A DNA stretch of 64,000 nt from JBMNSK01 sp050945155 (GCA_050945155.1 JBMNSK010000001.1:1-64000); one strand, 5' to 3'; positions 1 to 9,234 are shown, counted from the stretch's first letter. A program made the numbers and translations. The notes: generated by a model not told the origin, from the letters alone.

Positions 1-576
1 CTTAATCGACTCGGTCTAGACTATGTTGATCTGCTATTCATCCACCAACCTGCAGGAGACTTCGTTGCCGGCTACAAGCTCATCGAAAAAGCCTACAACG
101 AGGGCAAGGCACGCTCTCTTGGTATTTTAAATCTCTATGGTGAAAAGCTCGAAAGACTTTTCGCTGAGACAGAAATTGCCCCACACGTTGCTCAGGTAGA
201 GCTTCATCCTTACTTTACCGAACGTGAGCTTGCTGACCGCCTTGAAGAGTACGGAACACGCCTGATGGGTTGGTATCCACTCGGTCATGGTGACAGTGGC
301 CTGCTTCAAGAACCCATCTTCACTGAGCTTGCCAATAAGTACCACAAAAGCCCCGCTCAGATTGTGCTTCGCTGGCATACGCAAAAAGGATTTATCACCA
401 TCCCCGGCTCAAAAAATCCCGACCATATACGCGATAATTTCAACATTTTTGATATAACCTTGACTCCTGAAGAAATGGCAGAAATAGCTAAGCTAGACGG
501 AACGAAAAGGTTCTACACGCCTTCAGAAGAGCGCGAAGAGAGCTATGCAAATATGCACCTTTCTTTTGAGAAATAA
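1..576 (+). CDS. aldo/keto reductase, 3' part (5' end outside window)
   Basis: The frame is open from base 1 and ends with TAA at 574-576, so about 190 C-terminal residues are present. The visible part begins with the AKR strand 'GLDYVDLLFIHQP', which carries the histidine of the catalytic tetrad. It continues with a KARSLGI-type strand, then 'VAQVELHPYF' and 'VLRWHTQKGFITIPGS', both typical of NAD(P)H-dependent aldo/keto reductases (2,5-diketo-gluconate reductase-like). The first ATG in frame, at 265, is internal and is not the real start. The gene lies 21 bp before the carboxymuconolactone decarboxylase-cupin gene and is probably co-transcribed with it. Substrate cannot be told from the sequence. 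Confidence 0.9.
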   Translation, partial: LNRLGLDYVDLLFIHQPAGDFVAGYKLIEKAYNEGKARSLGILNLYGEKLERLFAETEIAPHVAQVELHPYFTERELADRLEEYGTRLMGWYPLGHGDSGLLQEPIFTELANKYHKSPAQIVLRWHTQKGFITIPGSKNPDHIRDNFNIFDITLTPEEMAEIAKLDGTKRFYTPSEEREESYANMHLSFEK

Positions 577-597
577 ACTAGGACTAAGGAGCATGCT

Positions 598-1356
598 ATG
601 TCTGAAAAGATTGTACAAACAGCAGGAAGAGATAACTTGGGTTCTTTCGCACCCCTCTTCGCTCACTTAAATGATGATGTCCTTTTTGGGGAAGTATGGA
701 ACGACGAGAGCATTTCAGTGAAGACCAGGTGCATTATTACCGTTGTCACCCTTATGGCATCTGGCATTACTGATAACTCGCTTAAGTATCACCTGCAAAA
801 TGCTAAAACTCATGGCGTTACTAAATCAGAGATTGCAGCAATTATCACCCATGCAACCCTCTATGCCGGCTGGCCCAAGGGTTGGGCAGTTTTCAATCTT
901 GCCAAAGAGGTATGGGTTCATGAGGAAAGCGGCACAACCGAGAAAGATGCCTATCAAGAAACTATCTTCTTTCCCATCGGTAAACCCAATGATGCCTTCT
1001 CCCAATATTTTGATGGACAAAGCTATTTGGCACCGGTATCAAGTGACCAAATTCCTATTTTCAATGTCACCTTCGAGCCAGGATGCCGCAACCACTGGCA
1101 TATCCATCACGCGAAAAGCGGCGGTGGACAGATACTGATTTGTGTCGGCGGTCGCGGCTACTACCAGGAGTGGGGCAAAGACCCAATCGAAATGCGTCCG
1201 GGTGATGTGGTGAATATTCCAGCAGAGGTCAAACACTGGCACGGCGCTTCTCCAAACTCTTGGTTCAGCCACCTAGCCATAGATGTTGCGGGTGAAGAAA
1301 CTTCAAATGAGTGGCTTGAAGCTGTCAATGTAGATGACTACGAAAAACTTGCGTAA
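598..1356 (+). CDS. carboxymuconolactone decarboxylase-like / cupin two-domain protein
   Basis: A 252-residue protein. Residues ~1-105 match the carboxymuconolactone decarboxylase/AhpD fold ('VKTRCIITVVTLMASG', 'AIITHATLYAGWPKGW'), but the CxxC/CxxH redox cysteines of AhpD are absent. Residues ~125-240 form a cupin with metal-type histidines ('HWHIHHAKSGGGQ', 'PGDVVNIPAEVKHWHG'). Fused CMD-cupin proteins are commonly found beside aldo/keto reductases and LysR regulators, and both occur here (reductase upstream, decayed LysR downstream). The start has a usable ribosome site (AAGGAG, 585-590) about 7 bp upstream. The enzymatic role is unproven; a small-molecule decarboxylase/isomerase or quinone-related function is a family-based guess. 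Confidence 0.88.
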   Translation: MSEKIVQTAGRDNLGSFAPLFAHLNDDVLFGEVWNDESISVKTRCIITVVTLMASGITDNSLKYHLQNAKTHGVTKSEIAAIITHATLYAGWPKGWAVFNLAKEVWVHEESGTTEKDAYQETIFFPIGKPNDAFSQYFDGQSYLAPVSSDQIPIFNVTFEPGCRNHWHIHHAKSGGGQILICVGGRGYYQEWGKDPIEMRPGDVVNIPAEVKHWHGASPNSWFSHLAIDVAGEETSNEWLEAVNVDDYEKLA

Positions 1357-1364
1357 GCCTCTGA

Positions 1365-1889
1365 ACTGCCGTTAGTCAGTGCGCAAGACAAGGATTTTGC
1401 CGGGCTTTACCTGAATGGATTGAATCGGGGCAGATTGACTTTGGTTTTATTAACCCGACTGCCAATACAAAGCTGGAAGCAAAAACAATTAAAAGCGATG
1501 AGATGTATGCGGTGGTGCCAAAAAACCATCCGCTGGCAAATCGGAAAAGTGTCACGCTTGCTGAGCTTGCGCAATACCCCTACATCCTTTTAGAGGAAGG
1601 TTCTTATTCCGAACCGCTTGCTGCATTTGAAAACCTAGGTATAAATCCCGAAATTCGCTATACCCTACACGACGACTACGTCATCATGCGTATGGTAGAA
1701 GAAGGTCTCGGAGTAAGTATTCTTGCAGAACTCGTGCTCAGAAAAACCTCGTACGACATCGTTTGTATTCCTATTGATTCACCTATCAAACGTACCCTTG
1801 CCGTCGTCTATAAGAATTGGGACAGTCTTCCTATTGCAAGCAAGCGTTTCATCTCATATATCGTTTCAAATGCGGAAACTTTGCCATAA
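1365..1889 (+). pseudogene. LysR-type regulator remnant (effector domain only)
   Basis: The frame opens right after an in-frame stop at 1362-1364. It encodes the last ~165 residues of a LysR effector-binding domain ('ALPEWIESGQIDFGFINP', 'MYAVVPKNHPLA', 'YILLEEGSY', 'MVEEGLGVSILAELVL'). The winged-helix DNA-binding domain, the linker helix and the first part of the effector domain are missing. An ATG at 1503 exists but has no convincing ribosome site, and a product from it would be a 128-residue half domain. The remnant starts 9 bp after the stop of the CMD-cupin gene, suggesting that a deletion joined the two. It was probably once the regulator of the neighbouring reductase/cupin genes. Confidence 0.8.
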
Positions 1890-1948
1890 GAGGCCTTTGA
1901 TTTTCCTCACAGAGTATGAAACACTCTATCTAGAAAACCCTGGAGTTT

Positions 1949-1975
1949 CAGAGCACCTATGCTCTGGGATTTTGT
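1949..1975 (+). terminator. weak hairpin terminator after the LysR remnant
   Basis: A 7-bp perfect stem (CAGAGCA/TGCTCTG) with a 4-nt loop is followed by GGATTTTGTG. The T-run is short. It sits between the remnant and the DMT carrier. Confidence 0.35.
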
Positions 1976-2008
1976 GACGTTGACAGTGTGTGAAAGTTCG
2001 AGCGGGAG

Positions 2009-2989
2009 ATGTCATTACGCAGTTCTGTAAAGGCAAGACATTCGGCATATCTTTTATTAGCTGCATTCTTTTGGGGCACAACCTTCGTTGCCCAAAGCAT
2101 TGCTATGCAAACCGATATCGGCCCCTTTACCTACAACATGTGCCGCTTCTTTCTCGGTGGTATAGTTTTACTCCCTCTTGCCATCGTTAACGGTCACCAC
2201 GACCCTTATGCTATTAACTTCAAGGGCGAAAGTGAGATTGAGCTTCGCCCCTCTTTTGTAGAGCGAAAGCGTAACTTCATAATCGGTGGTGCTGTAGTCG
2301 GCCTCTGTATTTTTGCTGCTGGCGCACTGCAGCAAATTGGACTCATGTACACCACAGCCGGCAAAAGCGGATTCGTAACCGCTCTCTACATCGTTATCGT
2401 GCCCATCTTCGCACTCCTCTTACTCAGGAAAAAATGCAGTCCTTTGGTATGGATTGCAATCGCTATTGCTGTCGTCGGCTTTTTCTTCCTCTGCGTTACC
2501 GAAAATTTCTCCATCAACCAAGGCGACCTGATTACCTTAGGCGGGTCATTTATCTATGCCCTCCATATCTTGAGCGTAGATTATTTTGGACAGCGCACAA
2601 ATGGCATCCAACTTTCCTGCTCGCAACTCTTTGTTGCCGGAGCCTTATCGGCAATTTGTGCCTTCGTACTTGAGACGCCTACGGTATCCATCATCGTTGA
2701 AAATGCCTCAACCATTGCGTATGCCGGTATCCTCTCTTCTGGCGTGGCGTTCACACTCCAGATTGTGGGACAGCGCGACCTGCATCCGGCAACCGCATCC
2801 CTCTTGATGAGTCTCGAATCCGTTATCTCGGTACTTGCAGGATGGATAATTTTAGGCGACGTACTCTCTTCACGCGAAATACTTGGCTGCTTGCTTGTAT
2901 TCACCGGAGTTGTCCTGGCGCAAATTCCTTGGCCTCCCGAAAAGAAAATTAGGTTTGAACAGGCAAAAGTCGAACATAGAAAAATTTAG
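2009..2989 (+). CDS. DMT-superfamily (EamA) transporter
   Basis: A 326-residue protein with the ten-helix pattern of EamA/RhaT-type drug/metabolite transporters: two ~150-residue halves, opening 'LLLAAFFWGTTFVAQ' and a second EamA half with 'ASLLMSLESVISVLAGW'. A polar loop around residues 65-95 is unusually long. Substrate is unknown; members export amino acids or other metabolites. The ATG at 2009 is the only start, because an in-frame stop lies at 1991-1993. Its GGGAG motif directly abuts the ATG, so the ribosome site is poorly spaced and translation may be weak. The C-terminus is charged and cytoplasmic. Confidence 0.88.
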   Translation: MSLRSSVKARHSAYLLLAAFFWGTTFVAQSIAMQTDIGPFTYNMCRFFLGGIVLLPLAIVNGHHDPYAINFKGESEIELRPSFVERKRNFIIGGAVVGLCIFAAGALQQIGLMYTTAGKSGFVTALYIVIVPIFALLLLRKKCSPLVWIAIAIAVVGFFFLCVTENFSINQGDLITLGGSFIYALHILSVDYFGQRTNGIQLSCSQLFVAGALSAICAFVLETPTVSIIVENASTIAYAGILSSGVAFTLQIVGQRDLHPATASLLMSLESVISVLAGWIILGDVLSSREILGCLLVFTGVVLAQIPWPPEKKIRFEQAKVEHRKI

Positions 2990-3066
2990 TAGCGGCGGAT
3001 ACTGCCTTGTTTGTGATTTGGGAAGGCTGCATGAAGTCTCAACTTCAAAAATAGGAGTTGATTGTC

Positions 3067-3933
3067 TTGGCTCTCGACAGAACACTACGTGATGCGATTT
3101 ACGGTTTAGCAGTTGGCGACGCCTTTGGTGTTCCATATGAGTTCAAACAGCGTGGTACTTTTCATGCTGAAGGTACGATGGAATCAGGCACTCGTCACAT
3201 CCCGGCTGGCACGTTTTCCGACGACACATCCATGACGCTTGCCACCTGCGATAGCCTGCGTGTACATAACGGAAAAATTAAACCTGACGATATGCTCATG
3301 CGCTTTCGTGGCTGGCGAAATAATGGAGCCTACGCCGTAAACCACTTCGCTTTTGATATCGGTATAACCACGGCCAATGCTCTCTCTGAAGGTAAGGGTT
3401 GCGATGGGTTTTATGACAACGGTAACGGGTCACTTATGCGCATAATTCCTCTGGCTTTCGTGCCCAACGTGAAGGATAAAGACATCGAAACGGTAAGCGC
3501 CATCACTCACGCCCATGAAATTTCGAAACGAGGATGCGTAATATACGTTCGCTTTGCACAAGATCTGCTTTCTGGCACGAGCATCAAGGACGCCATTGCA
3601 AAGCTTAAAGCGGACGAGCCCTATAACCGCCTTACCGAAGTCCCCCACCTACCTCTAGAGGAAATCGACTCGGACGGTTTCGTCGTTTCTTCCTTAGAAG
3701 CGGCTCTTTGGGCTCTTTCGCACACCGACAACTACGCAGACTGCATTCTAACGGCGGTCAACATGGGATTTGATACCGACACCACCGCTGCAATTGCTGG
3801 AGGGTGCGCAGGCATCGTTTACGGTTTCGACGCCATTCCAACAGAGTGGATAGAAACACTGCGCGGAAAAGACATTATCGAAACGGTGATTTCCTCTTCA
3901 ACGCAAGACGTCTACAAAAAACTTCTGAAATAA
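3067..3933 (+). CDS. ADP-ribosylglycohydrolase (DraG) family protein
   Basis: A 288-residue protein with the family hallmarks in order: 'GLAVGDAFGVPYEF' near the N-terminus, the metal-site motif 'FSDDTSMTL' (~residues 48-56), and the second Mg-binding cluster 'GFDTDTTAAIAGGCAGI' near residue 235. These enzymes remove ADP-ribose from proteins or small molecules, using two Mg ions held by the Asp clusters. A TTG start at 3067 is preferred over TTG 3058 because AGGAG (3053-3057) is 9 bp from the former and touches the latter. No ADP-ribosyltransferase or nitrogenase gene lies nearby, so this is probably a stand-alone detoxification or regulatory hydrolase rather than a nitrogenase reactivator. 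Confidence 0.88.
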   Translation: MALDRTLRDAIYGLAVGDAFGVPYEFKQRGTFHAEGTMESGTRHIPAGTFSDDTSMTLATCDSLRVHNGKIKPDDMLMRFRGWRNNGAYAVNHFAFDIGITTANALSEGKGCDGFYDNGNGSLMRIIPLAFVPNVKDKDIETVSAITHAHEISKRGCVIYVRFAQDLLSGTSIKDAIAKLKADEPYNRLTEVPHLPLEEIDSDGFVVSSLEAALWALSHTDNYADCILTAVNMGFDTDTTAAIAGGCAGIVYGFDAIPTEWIETLRGKDIIETVISSSTQDVYKKLLK

Positions 3934-3996
3934 TCGGCACAACCAAGTAAGACCAAGACTTGCCCAAGCGAACGGGCAGGATTTATCAGTTAAAAC

Positions 3997-4030
3997 AAAA
4001 CCTGCATGCCCAATCGGACATGCAGGTTTT
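3997..4030. terminator. bidirectional intrinsic terminator
   Basis: A 12-bp perfect stem (AAAACCTGCATG / CATGCAGGTTTT) with a 10-nt loop lies between the convergent DraG-like and HD genes. T-runs on both strands make it usable in both directions. Confidence 0.85.
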
Positions 4031-4065
4031 AATCAGCAACGAACTATGTGAAGGCAAAACCTTCC

Positions 4066-4647
4066 CTAGTCTTCGATGTTGTTGTACTCATCCTCGCAAC
4101 TACGCATAGCCAAAATAGTCTTTTCGATGAGCTCCTCAAGAGGCCAACCGAGCATCTCGGCGCCCTTATTGATAACATCGCGTGAGCACCCTGCAGCAAA
4201 GCTTTTGTCCTTAAACTTCTTCTTTACTGACTTAACCGGCATATCTTGAACACTTTTGCTTGGACGTACCAAGGCACAAGCACCTATAAGACCCGTAAGC
4301 TCATCGGTAGCAAAAAGCACCTTTTCCATTTCGTGTTCAGGCGCAACATCAGTGCACTCTCCATACCCATGGCTTACCACCGCATGAATAAGCTCTTCTG
4401 GATAGTCGAGGTCACGCAGTATCTGCTCTTCCTTGATGCAGTGTTCTTCTGGATACTTCTCAAAGTCAAGATCATGAAGCATACCTACGATGCCCCAGAA
4501 ATCAGCCTCATCACCATAGCCAAGCTCTTGCGCATACCAGCGCATAACACCCTCAACGGTTGCAGCATGCTGCAGATGAAAATGTTCTTTGTTGTATTCC
4601 TTAAGAAGTGCCCAGGCATCTTCTCGCTTTAAGTCCTTCTTATCCAT
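4066..4647 (-). CDS. HD-domain hydrolase
   Basis: A 193-residue soluble protein with an HD metal-dependent phosphohydrolase core: a first histidine in 'LQHAATVEGVMRWYA', the HD pair in 'GIVGMLHDLDFEKYP', a further histidine in 'AVVSHGYG' and the final Asp in 'FATDELTGLI'. This layout matches the small HDIG/YedJ-like proteins described as nucleotide or phosphate-ester hydrolases; the substrate cannot be read from sequence. It is converging with the DraG-like gene and lies downstream of the purine permease gene on the same strand (~110 bp gap), so it may be part of a purine/nucleotide salvage unit. Acidic C-terminus. Confidence 0.85.
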   Translation of the reverse strand: MDKKDLKREDAWALLKEYNKEHFHLQHAATVEGVMRWYAQELGYGDEADFWGIVGMLHDLDFEKYPEEHCIKEEQILRDLDYPEELIHAVVSHGYGECTDVAPEHEMEKVLFATDELTGLIGACALVRPSKSVQDMPVKSVKKKFKDKSFAAGCSRDVINKGAEMLGWPLEELIEKTILAMRSCEDEYNNIED

Positions 4648-4756
4648 CGCCTAGTTTCCTTTCCCGAATTCTTCGTCACTTTTCAGTGTAATACCAAAGC
4701 CAGCCAATAAGACACAGATCTGCGCTTTGACCCACAAGATAAGGAGAATCCTTGCC

Positions 4757-6073
4757 CTAGGCTATGAGAAACGCCACAAGGAAGGCCGCCGCAGTAACCC
4801 ACATAAGTGGATGTACTTCGCGAGCCTTGCCCTGGAATGTCTTGATGAGGACAAACGCAAGGAAACCAAGACCGATACCGTTGGTAATGGAGTAGGTCAA
4901 AGGAATCATCAGAATGGTGACGAAAGCAGGAAATGCGCACGATGCGTCATTCCAGTTGATGCTCGAAATATCACCGATGCATGCAAAGCCAACAAGTACC
5001 AAAGCGCCGCACGTTGCAGCAGAGCTGATAATGCCGAACACGGGAGCTAAAGCAGAACAAATCAAGAACAGAATTGCGATAACAATGTTTGAAACGCCGG
5101 TTCGTGCACCCGAACGCGCTCCGGTAACTGACTCGGCAAATGAAGTAATGGAGCTAGCACCAAAAAATCCACCAACGGCGGCAGCAAGTGAGTCAATTAA
5201 GAGGATGGATTTAAGGTTTTTCACTTCACCTTTCTCATCGCAAAAATTACCTGCGCGACCGACTGCAATAACCGTTCCCATCGTGTCGAAAAAGTCGCTC
5301 ATAAGCAAACTAAAAACAAACATGATGAGCATGGGCTTCACAAAGACCTGAGCAATGGCAAGGCCACCATCAGGAGTTTCTTGAAATGGCGCTGCAAAGG
5401 TCGAAAAGTCGAAACCAAAATTCCATTCGGTAGGAAGCTGCGTTACACCAAGTGGAATACCTGCAAGCACCGCAATGACAATGGAGAGTAAAAGTCCACC
5501 GCGCACGTTAAGCACAGTAAAAATGGCAGCAGATGCAATGGAGATTAAGGCAACTATTACCACCGGATCTGTTATCGACCCCATAGTCACGAGCGTTGAT
5601 TCACTTGGACAAACAATACCGCCGCCCTTAAGGCCAATAAAGGCAATGAAAAGCCCGATACCAATTCCGATTGCGCGCCGTAAGTCAACCGGAATCGCAT
5701 TCATAATTGCTTCGCGTAAACCGCAGATAACAAGAATAAGAATAATCAGACCTTCAAGGAAAACGCAGGCCATAGCCACGCGCCAATCGACACCTTGGTT
5801 GAGACAAAGGCTGTAGGTAATAAGCGTACTAATACCCATACCCGAAGCCAAAGCAACAGGCCTATTCGCAACAAGGCCCATAATGAGTGTCATGATAGCC
5901 GCGCCAAAACAAGTGGCTGTCAGTGCCGCAGAAAAAGGAATTCCAGCGTCGGATAGGATTAAAGGATTGACCGCCACAATATAGGCCATAGTCAAAAACG
6001 TGGTGACACCACCGAGAATTTCAGTCGAAAGGTTCGAGCCTCTTTCGGCCATCATGAACTTGTCTTTTGTCAC
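4757..6073 (-). CDS. NCS2-family purine permease (AzgA/PbuG type)
   Basis: A ~438-residue protein with about 12 membrane segments and the AzgA-subfamily signature: 'EILGGVTTFLTMAYIVAVNP' at the N-terminus, then 'FFDTMGTVIAVGRAGNF' and 'SITSFAESVTGARSGARTG' around residues 260-320. This group imports adenine, guanine and hypoxanthine by proton symport. A GTG at 6073 is chosen because ATAGGAG lies 6 bp upstream; the longer TTG at 6088 has no ribosome site. The gene is divergent from fructose bisphosphatase and followed by an HD hydrolase. Guanine/hypoxanthine specificity is likely but not proven. Confidence 0.92.
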   Translation of the reverse strand: MTKDKFMMAERGSNLSTEILGGVTTFLTMAYIVAVNPLILSDAGIPFSAALTATCFGAAIMTLIMGLVANRPVALASGMGISTLITYSLCLNQGVDWRVAMACVFLEGLIILILVICGLREAIMNAIPVDLRRAIGIGIGLFIAFIGLKGGGIVCPSESTLVTMGSITDPVVIVALISIASAAIFTVLNVRGGLLLSIVIAVLAGIPLGVTQLPTEWNFGFDFSTFAAPFQETPDGGLAIAQVFVKPMLIMFVFSLLMSDFFDTMGTVIAVGRAGNFCDEKGEVKNLKSILLIDSLAAAVGGFFGASSITSFAESVTGARSGARTGVSNIVIAILFLICSALAPVFGIISSAATCGALVLVGFACIGDISSINWNDASCAFPAFVTILMIPLTYSITNGIGLGFLAFVLIKTFQGKAREVHPLMWVTAAAFLVAFLIA

Positions 6074-6225
6074 GTATGCTCCTATCAACGCGGCGGGCGA
6101 ATGAATTTTGGAAAAATCACAGCGTTGTTGATTATACGAGTAAAAGCCCTGTTCCGCATTATCTTTTAGGCAGAAAGATACCGAAGTTTATTTGCTTAGG
6201 AAGGTACGCCACTATGAAGAGACGA

Positions 6226-6231
6226 TATAAT
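6226..6231 (+). promoter_or_regulatory. -10 element for the fructose bisphosphatase gene
   Basis: A perfect TATAAT 40 bp before the chosen ATG at 6271. No good -35 box is seen at 16-18 bp. Its position argues against the longer reading frame that begins at 6067. Confidence 0.4.
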
Positions 6232-6270
6232 GCGAATGATATCAACCTCAAGTTCGCTGTGGAGGAAAAC

Positions 6271-8148
6271 ATGAATGCTAGCGAGCTCTTTTCGCTCAAC
6301 CCACTTAAGCAAATTTTTAGCTCTTCAACGAAGGAAGCTATAGGAAGAGCATCCGCTGAGGCGGATGGCAATCTTCCCTGCCGTACCGAAGTTTTTATTT
6401 CTGACCCGCACGGAGAATATGAGGAATTTTCGCATATCGTGCGCAGTGGCTGTGGCAGCATTCGCCGAGAGATTGAAACTGCCTTCGACGGCAAAATGAC
6501 CACGGATGAAAAGCGAGCCTTCGCAACGCTTATCTATTACCCTCACGAAAAAATAGAACTCGAGCTCGAAGAAGCACCACAAAAAGACCAGTGGTATGAA
6601 GAGACGTTCTCAAATCTTCTTACCATCTGCAGGCGCTTTGCCATCCGCCATTCTCTTGCAGATTTTAAAGAGGCGGTTCCCCAAGGGTTCGAAGAGGTCT
6701 TTGAACGTCTCTTGGTTCTTGAGGGCGACGAAATTGAAGCTCAAATCTTTCGTCGGCAAATCCTCGATACGGCTGTGGACCAAGGTTGCGCTACCGATAT
6801 CTTAGAAGCGCTCTGCGTCAGTATCCAAAATCTGGCTACGGACAGACTGCACCTCTTGGGCGATATCTATGACCGCGGGCCTCATCCCGACCTCATCATG
6901 GACGAGATAGCAAACAACCCCCACCTTGATATTCAGTGGGGCAACCACGACATCGTATGGATGGGTGCAGCGCTCGGCCAAGAAGGTTGTCTTACCACCA
7001 TCGTGCGCATTTGCGCTCGCTACGGTAATCTCAGCGTACTCGAAGATACCTACGGCATTGACCTGCAGCCGCTCTACGATTTCGCGCAACGTGCTTATGC
7101 AGACGACCCCTGTATCGCCTATGGCTTAAAAGGCGGTAATTTAGGCGAAGAGGCTTACGCTTTAACCGTCAAGGTACAAAAAGCCATGGCAATCATACAG
7201 TTCAAAGTCGAAGGTGCTCTTATTGACGAAAACCCCTCATTTGGCCTTGAAAGCCGCAAGCTTCTCGACAAGATTGACTACGACCGAGGAACGGTAGTGG
7301 TAGAGGGCAAAGAGTACGAAATGACCGACAAGCTCTTCCCCACCGTAAATCCTCACGACCCCTATAAGCTCACTGAAGAAGAAGCCCAGGTTCTTAACCA
7401 CCTGAAAAAAGAATTCTTGAACTGCGAACGCCTTCAGAAACACATCAAACTTTTCCTTGACCGCGGATCGCTCTATAAAATTGAAAACAACAGTATTCTC
7501 ACCTTCCATGCTTGCGTGCCCTTAAATGCGGACGGAACGCTTAAAGAGGTGGAAATTTACGGCAAGACCTATAAAGGCCGTTCACTCTTTGATGCTGTGG
7601 AGCGTATGGTTTACGACGCATTCGAAGCGAAAGACCCCGAGGCCCAAAAACGCGGACGTGACCTTCTTTGGTGGCTCTGGCTTGGCGAGGGTTCACCGCT
7701 TTTTGCAAAGAGCAAAATGGCAACATTTGAACTCTATGTTATTGAAGACAAAGATGCCCGCAAAGAAGTTAAAAACCCGTTCTATACGCTGTATGAAGAT
7801 GAGGCAGTACTGGCGAGAATCTTTGAGGACTTCGGTATGGATCCGGAGAAATCGCACATGGTCTGTGGCCATGTTCCGGTCAAGGTAAAAGATGGCGAAA
7901 ATCCTCTGAAGGGAAACGGGAAGCTCATCATCATTGATGGCGGCATGTCAAAGCCTTACCAGTCAAAAACAGGTATCGCCGGCATGACGCTTGTCTGCGA
8001 TTCAAGCGGCATGACTCTCTATGAGTTTGAACCTTTTGTTGGCCGAGAAGCTGCCGTACGAGAAAACGAAGGCCTCATTGCGCATGACATCGTTGTCGAA
8101 AGAGCTTCCGCCCTGATAACGGTTGCCGATGCGGATTGCACCCAATAA
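6271..8148 (+). CDS. fbp: fructose-1,6-bisphosphatase, class III
   Basis: A 625-residue protein of the Firmicutes-type (class III) FBPase family, usually 630-670 residues. It shows the metallophosphatase motifs in order: 'FISDPHGEYEEF', 'LHLLGDIYDRGPHPD', 'IQWGNHDIVWMGAA', 'HACVPLNADG' and 'VCGHVPVKVKDGENP', ending with 'IIDGGMSKPYQSKTGIAG'. It hydrolyses fructose-1,6-bisphosphate to fructose-6-phosphate, the committed gluconeogenic step. The ATG at 6271 has GGAGG 5 bp upstream and a TATAAT further up; the 68-codon extension to 6067 is unlikely. It is monocistronic, with a strong terminator downstream. Its presence fits an organism that builds sugars from amino acids or organic acids. Confidence 0.95.
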   Translation: MNASELFSLNPLKQIFSSSTKEAIGRASAEADGNLPCRTEVFISDPHGEYEEFSHIVRSGCGSIRREIETAFDGKMTTDEKRAFATLIYYPHEKIELELEEAPQKDQWYEETFSNLLTICRRFAIRHSLADFKEAVPQGFEEVFERLLVLEGDEIEAQIFRRQILDTAVDQGCATDILEALCVSIQNLATDRLHLLGDIYDRGPHPDLIMDEIANNPHLDIQWGNHDIVWMGAALGQEGCLTTIVRICARYGNLSVLEDTYGIDLQPLYDFAQRAYADDPCIAYGLKGGNLGEEAYALTVKVQKAMAIIQFKVEGALIDENPSFGLESRKLLDKIDYDRGTVVVEGKEYEMTDKLFPTVNPHDPYKLTEEEAQVLNHLKKEFLNCERLQKHIKLFLDRGSLYKIENNSILTFHACVPLNADGTLKEVEIYGKTYKGRSLFDAVERMVYDAFEAKDPEAQKRGRDLLWWLWLGEGSPLFAKSKMATFELYVIEDKDARKEVKNPFYTLYEDEAVLARIFEDFGMDPEKSHMVCGHVPVKVKDGENPLKGNGKLIIIDGGMSKPYQSKTGIAGMTLVCDSSGMTLYEFEPFVGREAAVRENEGLIAHDIVVERASALITVADADCTQ

Positions 8149-8179
8149 CGTCGCATCTTGCTGCGCTTAACCCGATCTA

Positions 8180-8216
8180 AAAAAACGACGCCCGCAGAAT
8201 GCGGGCGTCGTTTTTT
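8180..8216. terminator. bidirectional intrinsic terminator between fbp and rnfB
   Basis: A 16-bp perfect stem (A-run, then CGACGCCCGC, paired with GCGGGCGTCG and a T-run) around the 5-nt loop AGAAT. It serves the two convergent transcription units. Confidence 0.95.
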
Positions 8217-8235
8217 CTCTTATGTCTAGCAAGCC

Positions 8236-9222
8236 TTAGTCTTTTGCCTCGTCAGATTTCTCTGTTCCTGCCGAGGTCGCAACTGGCTTGTTGGTTTCCG
8301 TTTCTACTGGTTTGGCTTGAGAGCTTGCCGGCGTATCTCCAGAATCCGCCGCTTGAGCATCAGTCTTCACAGCAGGTTTTGGTTTCGCTGGCGGACGCTT
8401 GCGCCTCGGAGGATCTGGCTGGAAAACAACCCTATCAATTGCCGAAGTTGGGCATACCTTGTTGCACTTACCACAACCAATACACTTTGCAAGGTCAACG
8501 TTTGCCAAATGGTTCTCAATACTTATGGCATCAACCGGGCATTCCTTCTTGCAAAGACCACAGCCAATACAGCCAACATCGCAAATCTGGCGAGTCGTTT
8601 TTCCAGGCATAGTATTCATGCAAGTTACCACTGAAGGCTTGCGAGCTTTTGTCTGCTGCTCCGCCATTAGAATGACGTTTCTTGGACAAACCTTGAGGCA
8701 AACACCACAGCCGGTGCACTTAGACGAGTCGATGTGCGCAAGGCGGTCAACGACGGTGATCGCATCGAAAGGACAGGCACGCGCGCAGTCACCATAGCCT
8801 AAGCACCCGAAAGGACACGAGAGGCTGGTATAACTTAAGGTACTGAAGATGGCACAGCTTGCTTCGCCCTCGAACTCGAATTTAGGATCAACATGGGCAT
8901 GAGAACCCTTGCAGGCAACATATGCCTTTTTGACAGCTACCTCTTCAGCCTCAACGCCTAAAATCTTTGCAATTGCCTCCGCAACTGCTGTTCCTCCCGG
9001 AACACAGGCAGTGGTAGGCGCACCTTTCAAGACGGCGTTCGCATAGGCCTCACAGCCTGCATAGCCACAAGCACCGCAGTTTGCTCCTGGAAGAGCCTCG
9101 TTCAGTTCAACAAGACGTTCGTCCTCTTCAACCGCAAAAGCTCTCGAAGCAATAACGAGAAGGATTGCGCCAATAAGGCCAATTACGCCAACGACGGCGA
9201 CGGTTCCAATAAGAACTTCCAC
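8236..9222 (-). CDS. rnfB: Rnf complex iron-sulfur subunit RnfB
   Basis: A 328-residue protein. It opens with a single membrane helix (~residues 5-27), followed by the RnfB Fe-S motif '[18 protein letters not shown]'. Several 4Fe-4S clusters follow ([36 protein letters not shown] and a [16 protein letters not shown] segment). RnfB is the likely entry point for electrons from reduced ferredoxin in the Rnf ferredoxin:NAD+ oxidoreductase. The last ~55 residues are a Pro/Ala/Lys/Thr-rich, probably disordered tail not seen in short RnfB proteins. It starts with GTG, with GGGGAGG just upstream, 12 bp after the rnfA stop. It is the last gene of the operon. Confidence 0.96.
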   Translation of the reverse strand: MEVLIGTVAVVGVIGLIGAILLVIASRAFAVEEDERLVELNEALPGANCGACGYAGCEAYANAVLKGAPTTACVPGGTAVAEAIAKILGVEAEEVAVKKAYVACKGSHAHVDPKFEFEGEASCAIFSTLSYTSLSCPFGCLGYGDCARACPFDAITVVDRLAHIDSSKCTGCGVCLKVCPRNVILMAEQQTKARKPSVVTCMNTMPGKTTRQICDVGCIGCGLCKKECPVDAISIENHLANVDLAKCIGCGKCNKVCPTSAIDRVVFQPDPPRRKRPPAKPKPAVKTDAQAADSGDTPASSQAKPVETETNKPVATSAGTEKSDEAKD

Positions 9223-9234
9223 AATCCTCCCCTC

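Noticed and set aside
6067..6270. 68-codon N-terminal extension of fructose bisphosphatase
   Set aside because: The likely -10 box and the GGAGG site fall inside it; the family length is met from 6271.
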